NCBI RefSeq assembly: GCF_032854445.1
Contig: NC_088295.1
Span: 39,295,385-39,359,384 of the forward strand
Source of the DNA: Liolophura sinensis
Taxonomy: Eukaryota; Mollusca; Polyplacophora; Chitonida; Chitonidae
DNA: 64,000 nucleotides
Direction: 5' to 3'
Shown: positions 1-12,000 of the stretch, one piece after another
Position numbering within the stretch: the stretch's first letter is position 1
How the letters are laid out: each line of letters starts with the position of its first letter
Program-made: the position numbers and the translations under genes
Notes under the pieces: generated by a model
The model's input: only the letters and a program-made list of their open reading frames with translations
Told to the model about the DNA's origin: nothing
Database searches by the model: none

Positions 1-3000
1 CCAGTAGTCTCCTTCGGAGCCAGTGTGTGGACTAAAAACTGAGATGACTTCATTTCAAAACAGTAGAGAGAGAGAGAGAGAGCCTAACTGCAAAATTGGA
101 TTGAAGCAAATGACTATTCTGGTCAGTTATTAATTAAAAATTAAATTTATTTGAAGCCAACATCTAATTATTCATCCATCATGATTGACTTATTCATCTT
201 TCATGGTTGATAAAACCAGAAGATTGAAGATAACAAAACAGACCTGCAGCAAGCGTTGAAAGATGTTGACATTCTCTCAGCCAAGAACGAGAGGTCTTGT
301 TTTTTCTCCAGATGAATAATAACTAATGAAAACATTCCTTTCCATACAGCCCTCTTCCTTTTTGTGTCCAGCATTGAGAAATCCAACAGTTCATAAAAGG
401 CACAAAGCTTGTTTACCTGTAACACACACGCACAGCAATTGCAGATAACCAATGCCTGCATGTATCACATCAATACCACAATGACTTCACATCACTACAC
501 TGGAATTCCAGCATTTTATGTCATCACTCAGTATATGTTTTGTCATGTTTTGAGAGCGTAGATCTAACTTTGAAAGCATATGCACAACAGTGCTCACCTA
601 CCTAAAATCCCAGCCATGAAAACTAAGATACTAACTAGAGAGCTACCATTTGAGACAACAATTCAACTTCTTATTTTGACCAAAACACTTCATTCTGATG
701 ACACACACAAACGACAACCAGCTATTCTCTTGCAGTCAAGGCCTAAGCCTTTCTTCATGTCTCTAGTTGACACACCTACATCTGTGCTCTCAGTCTCTAG
801 GTCAGTCTTCACCACCAGTGTGTAAGGGTTAGGTAACTTACCTTTGTGTATAGGTCAGTCTTCACCACCAGTGTGTAAGGGTAAGGTAACTCACCATGGT
901 GTCTAGGTCAGCCTTCACCACCAGTGTGTAAGGGTAAGGTAACTCACCATAGTGTCTAGGTCAGCCTTCACCACAAGTGTATAAGGCTGATGTAACTCAC
1001 CATAGCGTCTAGGCCAGTCTTCACCACCAGGGTGTAAGGGTTAGGTAACTCACCATAGTGTGTGGGCCAGTCTTGAACACTAGTGTGCAAGGGTAAGGTA
1101 ACTCACCATAGAGTCTAGGTCAGCCTTCACCACCAGTGTGTAAGGGTAAGGTAACTCACCATAGTGTCTCGGTCAGTCTTCACCACCAGTGTGTAGGGTA
1201 AGGTAACTCACCATAGTGTCTAGGTCAGCCTTCACCACCAGTGTGTAAGGGTAAGGTAACTCACCATAGTGTCTAGGTCAGCCTTCACCACCAGTGTGTA
1301 AGGGTAAGGTAACTCACCATAGTGTCTCGGTCAGTCTTCACCACCAGTGTATAAGGGTAAGGTAACTCACCATAGTGTGTGGGTCAGTCTTGAACACTAG
1401 TGTGCAAGGGTATGGTAACTCACCATAGTGTCTAGGTCAGCCTTCACCACCAGTGTGTAAGGGTAAGGTAACTCACCATAGTGTCTAGGTCAGCCTTCTC
1501 CACAAGTGTGTAAGGCTGATGTAACTCACCATAGTGTCTAGGCCAGCCTTCACCACCAGTGTGTAAGGGTAAGGTAACTCAAAATAGTGTCTAGGTCAGT
1601 CTTCACCACCAGTGTATAAGGGTAAGGTAACTCACCATAGTGTCTAGGTCAGGCTTCACCACCAGCATCAAGGTGACGAATAGTTTGGTTAGGTTGTTCA
1701 GCCCCGTCTCTCCCAACTCCTGCATACGTCGGGTGTGGAATTTAGAAAATATCCTGTCATAATAAATTTTAAATGGCATCATGTTCTACATCCAAAAGAT
1801 CCAAATCTATTACTCAAAGAAAAACTCAGTGACCACTGATTCGTCTATGGCTAGACAAAGATAACCTTCCTGGTAAAAGGGTAATCTCACTCCAATAATG
1901 CTGGCTGTAGATGCAAAACATACAAATATAAACAGACAAATTGTTTTTTTTTAGATATGATATTCCAGAATAAGTTAACATTACAAAACTACTGTTGGGG
2001 GGCCTCGAGGCTCAGTTGGTTAGCATGCTAGCACAGTGTAATGACCCAGGTGCCTCTCACCAATGCGGTCTCTGTGAGTTCAAGTCCAGCTCATGCTGAC
2101 TTCACCACCGGTCATTCGTGGGAAGGTCTGTCTGCAACCTGCGGATGCTCGTGGGTTTTTCCGGGCTTCTGCCCAGTTTCCTCCCACCATAATGCTGGCT
2201 GCTGTCGTAGAAGTTAAATTTTCTTCAATACAGCGTAAAACATCAATCAAATAAATAAATAAACAAAACTACTGTTTACTAGAAAAGGAAAAATTAAGAA
2301 CTTTCCAGGGCGTACCCCTAAAAAGACCTTTTATCAAGGATCTTCACAGCCTTGAAAACCTTTCAATAAATTTCAAGGTGGGATCCCTGTAGGAGACTTG
2401 TGTTGCATACCTGCCCTTGAGCTGTCTCCACTCCTGTGAGGAGCCACGCTCCAGGAAGCGGTGTAGATGATCAGACAAGATGTGTAGGAACAAACTAAAG
2501 CTGTCCTCTTGCTCAAGACGTCGTAAAACAACATCCCTGAAAATGGTTACAACGTCATTTAGTACCATTCATTCCTGCTGATGAATTGAAGCATTGACAT
2601 GTGTCAAGCATTTGAAAAGTTTGGGACATTTCAAATAACATTTCAAATGCATGGATTTTTCAAAACCAAATAACAGATGTCACAAGTTAATGTGAAATTA
2701 ACTGCAGACCAATTAATAATAATATTCACTTCTATTTTACCTTTGTGTTAGACTTTTGCAATCAGTGAGGAAGGAGACGGCCGTTTTCCTGAAAGTCATA
2801 GAAAGGTTTGTCTCTTATGAATATCACAAATGAGATTCATATTCTCATTATTCTTGAGAATGGCATAAAACACAAATCAAGTAAATAAATAAACCATGTA
2901 TTTTCATTCTAGACAATTTTGACTTACATCAAGTAACCAGCGCATATTATGCACTTTAATAACACCTCAGAAAGTTAAAACTAATGAGAGTAATGCCTAA

Positions 3001-6000
3001 AGATCCCTCAAAATGAAAAAAAAAAATATTATTTTAGCTGGAAAACAATCATCACTCAAACCGTGACCCAATGTACAGACAACACCAACCTTATAGATGC
3101 AAGTCCATGTATCCCCATTGATGCCACTTGGACATACCGTCACCCAATGTGCAGACAACACAAACCTTATAGATGCAAGTCCATGTATCCCCAATGATGC
3201 CACTTGGACATACCGTCACCCAATGTGCAGATAACACAAACCTTATAGATGCAAGTCCATGTATCCCCATTGATGCCACTTGGACATACCGTCACCCAAT
3301 GTGCAGACAACACAAACCTTACAGATGCAAGTCCATGTATCCCCATTGATGCCACTTGGACATACCGTCACCCAATGTGCAGACAACACAAACCTTATAG
3401 ATGCAAGTCCATGTATCCCCATTGATGCCACTTGGACATACCGTCACCCAATGTGCAGACAACACAAACCTTATAGATGCAAGTCCATGTATCCCCATTG
3501 ATGCCACTTGGACATACCATCACCCAATGTGCAGATAACACAAACCTTATAGATGCAAATCCATGTATCCCCATTGATGCCACTTGGAAATATCGTCACC
3601 CAATGTGCAGACAACACAAACCTTACAGATGCAAGTCCATGTATCCCCATTGATGCCACTTGGACATACCGTCACCCAATGTGCAGACAACACAAACCTT
3701 ATAGATGCAAGTCCATGTATCCCCATTGATGCCACTTGGACATACCGTCACCCAATGTGCAGACAACACAAACCTTATAGATGCAAGTCCATGTATCCCC
3801 ATTGATGCCACTTGGACATACCATCACCCAATGTGCAGATAACACAAACCTTATAGATGCAAATCCATGTATCCCCATTGATGCCACTTGGAAATATCGT
3901 CACCCAATGTGCAGATAACACAAACCTTATAGATGCAAGTCCATGTATCCCCATTGATGCCACTTGGACATACCGTCACCCAATGTGCAGACAACACAAA
4001 CCTTACAGATGCAAGTCCATGTATCCCCATTGATGCCACTTGGACATACCGTCACCCAATGTGCAGATAACACAAACCTTATAGATGCAAGTCCATGTAT
4101 ACCCATTGAAGCCACTTGGAAGTTACTGTTCTGTAGAATGAAACCAGACAGGTAAAATTACCAAATGCTATTGTGGGATCTTTGTTGTTTGACTTGAAGC
4201 AGATTCATCATATTTGTTAGAAGACAAACACAAATAATGCATCGTATTTTATCTCAAGTGAAAAGTCAGCTTTATAATTTACAGCTATTGGTTATGAGAG
4301 CATTGTTGACCCAATACAAGTTCAGAGTGTCTAACAATACTTACCAGCTTTCCAGAAAAATAGTCCCACAATGTCATCACCATGGTAACATTGGGTTCCC
4401 ACAAGTGTGACAGTTTGACACAATATCTGAGATAGTGCTGCAGTTGTGACTCATCAACATTAGGCTGAAGAAGAGAGAAAGAAATCAAACAAACTCTAAA
4501 TTTCCCATGAACTGATAACTATATGTTTAACAGACTTCCTGAATTGCTGTTTGAAGCAAATATTGTTTAATCCACTCTGTGAATGCCATGATCTCATGAG
4601 CCCAAACTCATTCACTGCTTTCTTTGTGTTCATATGCAAACTACAGGTCAATGACCCTGGAACCTCTCACAAATGCATTTGCTGCGAGTTCAAGACCAGC
4701 TCATGCTGGCATTCTCTCCGGTCATATGTGGGAAAGGTCTTCCAGGAACCTGTGGATATCGTTGTGTTTTTCCAATGAGCTCTGCTTGGTTTCCTTTCAC
4801 CAGAATGTTAGCCTCCGTCGCATAAATAAAATATTCTTGAGTATGGCATAAAACTCCAATCAAATAAATAAATAAATAAATAAATATTAAAGATCACTAC
4901 ATTCATCCTTTGGGTGATGATCAATGGCAAAAAATAATCCAATGTTCTTGTCGCAGGCTACAAGGAAGTGACCAGTGACATGCATGAGTTCAAACCCAGC
5001 TTTAGATAGATTACACCTCATTATGTCCAGAAGCTTGTCAAGCAACTTCCAGACAGTTTCAGACATTTTCACAATAAAGAAACAGTCTTTAGGATGGTAA
5101 AACAAACCAGTCAAATAATTATATAAACATACATCAAATATTGATGAAATTCTCATTATCAGTGCACACTTCACTTACAGATGTGATGCAGGCCTTGATG
5201 AGAGTCTGTGCTAGCGGGTAATTGCTTTGAACAGCTGACTGAAATCAGAAAACAACCCTGAGCATTTCCTTATCCACAATATTAATACATCTTGGGAGCA
5301 TTATCTGTTCAAAACAGTTCAATAATTCACAATTGTATTTTTTATGAATGGTCAAATTGGTAATATTTATTGCCACATAAAAACAAGATGTGAAGATATA
5401 TTCAAGACAGCAGAAATTTTACACCGTAAATAGAAAATTTAAAATGTGTAAGTGTTTCAGAAAACCTATTGGAATCGAGTAGGTAGCACATACGATCGCA
5501 TTATATTGTCCTCTGTCATCGTAGGCAAAAAGTGGAGCAATCTGAGCCATCAGCCACAGGCAGAGAGGTGCAGGCTTGTCTACGCTGATTTCAGGCGGAT
5601 TGTAAAACACACTGGAATCTTCACAAAGAAATCACAATGCGCTTATGATCACATGAAAGTAATTACTCCCCACTTCCTGGTGGAGGCCCAAATCTCCTTT
5701 TCAAGGAAAATACTTGTTCTGATCCTTTATTCCTCTGAAAAGACTGAAAAATTCTTGGATACCATGTCATAAAACAATCAAGTAAATAAATATATAGTAT
5801 ATACATACATAATTGGTACATGTTTGTCACTTTGTTTGTCAATGTAAACAATTTAACCCTAATATATAGTAAATATCATCAATTTAGATAATTAGACTCA
5901 TTTCCTCATACCAAGATATAAAATAAATGGTAACCATTATGCTGACCTTATCAGAATAAAAAGTCCATATAAGTTGCAATTTACATATCAAATGCATCTC

Positions 6001-9000
6001 ATTTTGCCAAATCTATATTTGTTTAATATTTAAAAGTTTGTCTCTTCATCTTTTATATAGTATATTCATTAGTAGTACCTGTATCCATACTGTCAACTGA
6101 CCCATCATCTCTTGTACAAGTCAGCAAACCTTGAGCAGTACTGTGGAAATCAAACCAGAAATCCTGAAAACACAGGAGGTGAAACCACTTTACATATGGT
6201 CATTAACATCAATGTCAATTACAGCAGAAATTTAGGCTTACAAATTTAAATATATAAAACAGAGAGTGTGAAATTTTGTTGACATAAAGATGAGTTAAAG
6301 TTGGGAATTACTTTTTTTTCCCTGAGTGGACTTGTGAGTGGCACTTACAACATACCTCACGAGGAAAGCTTTCGAATTTCAAATTTGGAGTTTAGTAAAT
6401 GCAAATGAAGCAGATCAGAAACACATTACAGAGATGAGGCTATATCAGTCATATTTGTGAGTGTGACAACCTGTCCATGTCCTGATTTCTGTCTCCATGA
6501 CAACAGGTGAATGAGGATGACCAGAAACTCTCTCACACAGGAACAGGGGAAGGCAGACAGGCGGAGACGGTCACTGGGTGACAGCTGCAGACCAGAACAG
6601 ATTGCAATACAGAATGGAAACATTGACACCAAACTGCACAAGCATTTCCTGTGACATGAACATTTACATCAATTGTAAAGACGATATGGCTCAGTGAAGT
6701 TTTAATACCTGATTTTGTCAACTAAATCTTGACAGAACAAACATTGCCTATGAAATGTTGCCTATGGTATTATTATGGAGAGTTTTGTCTGAATAGAATT
6801 AAATGCATTATTCCTCAAATAATAATGTACCCAAATATGCATAACTCCTCAAATATTAATGTACCCAAATATGCACTGCTCCTCAAATATTAATGTACCC
6901 AAATATGCATTACTCCTCGAATATTAATGTACCCAAATACGCATTACTCCTCAAATATTAATGTACTCCAATATGCATCACACCCCAAATATTAATGTAC
7001 CCAAATATACATTACTCCTCAAACATTAATGTACCTGAATATGTAATAAGAAAATTCTAATGTGGAAAATGATGTTAGCACATAAAACATTGTGAAGTAT
7101 CTTAGAGGTATCTTTTTGAAAATATTCCCTTCTGATATAAATGTTTTTAAAAAATCAATGCTTTCTGTGATGAATTAGTGATTACTAGAAACTAATGTTT
7201 ATTACTAGCCCAGAAATGGAACACTGTAAATGGTTTTTTTTCTTTTCTGTTTCTGTTTGGTTTTAATGAAATCCTTGTTACAGATATACAATGAGTTCTC
7301 ACATCTCACCTTGTTATAGCGGTCAGCACAAATAGTGACCAAGTCCCATAGAATAAGCTGAGTGAGCTGTGAGGTCAAGCTCTCCGTTACACTGCTGTCA
7401 TTCTTGTTACAGCATATTGTTACCTGGGGAGAGTTTCCTACAAGAAAACAGCACAGATGACATCATTAGACTTCTAGATATATTTAATCATGGCATTTGC
7501 TAACATACATCAACATTCTCACTTGCCAAGTTCCTTATACAGAGAGGAGTTACCATGAAAAAGTGTATTATTGGATAATGACAGGCCTTCATGTACAAAC
7601 TATTTACCAATTTTGTGCATTTCTTTCAATGAAGTTATCTCCTGAAATTGAGTCAACATTTAGTGTCACAGAGTGCAGGTCATAAAACTAAGATAACCTG
7701 TCTAAGCTTCCACATTTTCTTAGCCTGTTACATTGGACTTTTTTTGTGAGTCAAAAAGGAAGATTTGACAGGAGCTGATTCAATCAATTATCCCCCAAAA
7801 GAGGCAATTTTTGGTGTGTTCATTCGTCTGTAAGTCCAAACAAACCTGCACAAATCTGATCCAGTTTCATCATGATTTGTAGAACACCCCAGTACATGTC
7901 CATATGCATGTGGAAATGATGAGAGGCCTTTGTCGGATTCTGCGTAACAAAACGAACTCATGACAAAACTTACAAATTTCAGATCTACAAATTGTCTTCA
8001 TAAAAATCTAGTGCCCTGTGAGCAACCCCATACTGGGGTTAAGTCTGGATGGGACCACTGTTATTTGCCACGTATCTGGCAGAAAACTGCAGCTCATCCT
8101 TTCAAACCATTATTCTATGATGCTGAACAAATTATTAGTGTTCTCTACTAAGTAACTGAGCCAGCACAAACTGCTATTATTACAAAACATAGTAAAACAA
8201 ATGTTTTGACTTATACTTTGCTATTGATTTTAGCTGGGTCATGTCATTCAATCAGACAGCAGTCAGTCTGTCTGTTGATTGGTCAAAATTTTTACATCCA
8301 ATTTTTTAAGGACCTGATGGCAAACTTGGAATGGCCTGAATGTGTCAACTACATATATTGTCAAAATGCACTTGTTTCATGTAACAATTAAAACAGTGAG
8401 CAAAAATGTGGGCCAGTGGGCATGAGCACTGACCTTCGACCCTCGTGATACACCTCCGGTAAAGGTTCTATGTTCAGAGAGCCTGCCCAGGTACTGCAGT
8501 AAAGCCTGCAGTTGAACACTGATCTCATGACAAAGGTATGGCTGCTGTTCAGAGCTCATATATCTGTAATAAACAAGACTATATGTAAAGACTGAAAAGT
8601 GTTCAACAGTTGATTACCACATCAAAATCATGATCTATGTCCAGTTTCCCACCCATGAAAACGGCCACTCAGCTTCAGTACAAAGCTTCATGTGGATGAT
8701 ATCAATGGGTAGTATTTTATACAGTGTATTTATCAATTTATTTCAAATATAATGAAATATGATATCTAACCTTCAAAAACATGTACTTTCAAGAATATTA
8801 TAAAAACTCTTATTCCAGGATTTCCCAAAGCTAAAAACCTTTCAACAAAATAGACAAATGGGAATGCTGAATTTGAATTCAAATTCATCAAAAATCAATA
8901 ATCAGAGAAGAATATAAAATGCACTGATGTAGCTGTTCACTCAAAAAATCATAACAGCAAACATACTCACAAAACACCATTTCTTTTTAAGAACTAACTT

Positions 9001-12000
9001 TAACAAAATTTTGTGTTATTATGTCTGCACCGAGATTCCAATAGCTTACTTTGTGATAAATAAGATTACATAATCAAGAAATTCCTTCAGCTCTCTTCTT
9101 GCCGTCAGGAAAACTTCACTCTCATCTGTGAAGTATACATAGTGCTTAGTAAATATATAATCTTAAGCATGGATCAAGTTCAACTAACAAACAATCAGCG
9201 TCAAAAAATAATTAAACATACAAAACATGTGCACATATTAAGCTGTTTTATTTTTCTTAATTTTTTCAAAGAGAACCTGCACACAAAATTTTACCAACAT
9301 TCAAAAAATTTAGGAGGATTTATTGCCTAGAAACCAAAGACAAGCTGACTGATGGACCAATAAATATGACCATTTATATCTCTCGCAAGACTGTAAATTC
9401 CAAAACACAATGTCCTACCCTTTGTCAAGGATGCTCCAGGAAATAGCTCAATCTTGCTGATCCAAAGTCTGCAGGATAAAAAGCCAAGAGAACAGCAAAA
9501 ATCAGTTCTGCCAAACTCGCTATATACAGATATACAAATAACTGATAACAATGCTGACAACATCATCTTGTACAGGATTTTTTTTATAAAGCACTGATCA
9601 GTAACTTACCTCCTGTAAATCTTCTTAACACGGTGAGGTATAATACACAACCTGGAGTGCATGCGCGTACATTAGTGTTAATCATGGAGGACCTAGATTG
9701 CCCATTCAGTGACATTACCCGTCTCTATATGATCACCAGCAACTTTTCAGCCTTCAGATATCAAATCTTAAGGCTGTAAATCACATCCCTTCAAAACTGC
9801 TGGTAGGAAAACTAGGAAATAAGGGACACTTTGGGTGTGACACTTACTTGGCAAACTGGAAAAGACTGTGGAGGTGCTCTGTGAGGGCCGTCTGCGGAGT
9901 GAAATAATTCCCAAACAGTACACAGGTGTTAGAGCCCAGCAGGATACCTGGGGTGGTCAGCTCCTCGTTACTCACCAGGCTGAAATAACCAGGTACACAG
10001 AGCTAAGGGTCTAAATCTGTTCTAAGGGTCTATATCTTAACAAAAGGTTCGTCTTGGTCAGGATTCCAATTGTTGAACAATTCCCTATTGACCTCAAACT
10101 GTATGTTTTCTAGAACATTGTTTGATTCATTTGATTGGAGTTACATACAATAATGAGGTATATACTCTGTCCCTTACAATGTTCTAAATTTGAATGTGGG
10201 GACGTGTGCAGTAACTTTAAACAGATGAATACCACTTCATGGCAATTGTACTTTTTTACTATTTATTTATTCGATTGGTGTTTTACGCCGTACTCAAGAA
10301 TATTTCACTTATATGACGGCGGCCAGCATTATGGTGGGAGGAAATCGAGCAGAGCCTGGCGAAAACCAATGACCATCCGCAGTACTTTTTTACTAAGATG
10401 CCATTATCCACATGAGCACAAGGTATTTTGGTATAGTCAGAGTCTAAGCCAGCCAACATTTCTGATCTGCAGCAAGGGTAAAGCAGAAGACTTTAATGCA
10501 GGTCTTTTTTTTTTTTTTTGGAAGGAAGGGAGGAGGGGGGGGAGGACAATGACCATGTCTAGGCTTTATTAATCTGAGACTCTGTGCTGAGATTCACTTA
10601 GCCCAAGACTGAACTGGCTTTCATTTAGCCCAAGATTGAGCTGGCTTTTACTTAGCCCAAGACTGAACTGGCTTTCATTTAGCCTGAAACTCAGGGCTGA
10701 GATTCACTTAGCCCAAGACTGAACTGGCTTTCATTTAGCCTGAAACTCAGAGCTGAGATTCACTTAGCCCAAGACTGAGCTGTCTTTCATTTACCCTGAG
10801 ACTCAGAGCTGAGATTCACTGAGCCCAAGATTGAACTGGCTTTCATTTAGCCTGAAACTCAGAGCTGAGATTCACTTAGCCCAAGACTGAGCTGTCTTTC
10901 ATTTACCCTGAGACTCAGAGCTGAGATTCACTTAGCCCAAGACTGAACTGGCTTTCATTTACCCTGAAACTCAGAGCTGAGATTCACTTAGCCCAAGACT
11001 GAACTGTCTTTCATTTACCCTGAGACTCAGAGCTGTGATTCACTTAGCCCAAGGCTGAGATGGTTCTCATTTACCCTGAGACTCAGAGCTGAGATTCACT
11101 TAGCCCAAGACTGAGCTGGCTTTCATTTATCCCAAGACTGAGCTGGCTTTTACTTAGCCCAAGACTGAGCTGGCTTTTACTTAGCCCAAGACTGAACTGG
11201 CTTTCATTTACCCTGAGACTCAGAGCTGAGATTCACTTAGCCCAAGACTGAGCTGGCTTTCATTTAGCCTGAGACTCAGAGCAGAGTTTCTCTAAGCCCA
11301 AGACTGAGCTGGCTTTCTCTCAGCCTGAGACTATACACTGGCTTTCTCTTGGCCTGAGATTCTGAGCTGGCTTTCACATAGCCCGAGACCGAGCTGGTTT
11401 TCACTTAACCCATGACTGAGGTGGCTTTCTCTAACCTGAGACTATGAGTTGGTTTCATCTTGGCCTGAGATTCTGGGTTGGCTTTCACATAACCCCAGAC
11501 TCTGAGCTGGCTTTCACTTAGCCTGAGACTGGGCTGGTTTTCACTTAACCCATGACTGAGGTGGTTTTCTCTTAACCTGAGACTATGAGTTGGTTTCCTC
11601 TTGGCCTGAGATTCTGGGTTGGCTTTCACATAACCCCAGACTCTGAGCTGGCTTTCACTTAGCCTGAGACTGGGCTGGTTTTCACTTAACCCATGACTGA
11701 GGTGGATTTCTCTTAACCTGAGACTATGAGTTGGTTTCCTCTTGGCCTGAGATTCTGGGTTGGCTTTCACATAACCCCAGACTCTGAGCTAGCTTTCACT
11801 TAGCCTGAGACTCTGAGCTGGCTATCACTTAACCTGAGACTCTGAGCTGACTTTCACACTGCCTAAGACTCTGAGCTGGCTTTCACTTAGCCAGAGACTT
11901 TGAGCTGGCTTTCTCTTGGCCTGAGACTCTAAGCTCACTTTCAGCCTTCATACCTGTGAATTGATCCCGACGGGAGCTGGCTTTCACTTAGCCAGAGACT

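Noticed and set aside
790-1665. CRISPR-like array of regular repeats
   Set aside because: There are no unique spacers between repeats, units are contiguous, and the genome is eukaryotic.
2000-2080. A true tRNA gene at SINE heads
   Set aside because: Cloverleaf pairing is poor, and the same sequence is repeated with SINE bodies and tails.
2997-4155. Series of about 62-codon frames in both strands
   Set aside because: They repeat every 76 bp and are produced by the minisatellite; only the edge exon 4130-4078 has independent support.
4887-5174. 95-codon minus-strand frame next to an MMS22L exon
   Set aside because: The real exon is 5238-5179 with a GTAAGT donor; this frame lies in the following intron and does not match MMS22L.
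5460-5494. Extending the MMS22L exon through VCATYSIPIGFLKH
   Set aside because: A strong GTATGT donor at 5493 gives exact phase and length to the next conserved exon; the extension has no counterpart in the family.
5611-5614. Acceptor TTCCAG for the MMS22L exon at 5618-5494
   Set aside because: It gives the wrong phase and a stop. The GTGAAG acceptor six bases upstream restores the conserved frame.
10135-10572. 145-codon plus-strand frame
   Set aside because: Its middle is the reverse-oriented SINE (FHLYDGGQHYGG) and its end is a T/G-rich run.
11405-11770. 121-codon minus-strand frame (ESQAKRKPTHSLRLRE repeats)
   Set aside because: Entirely within minisatellite 3, with repeat-driven composition; MMS22L phases fit without it.
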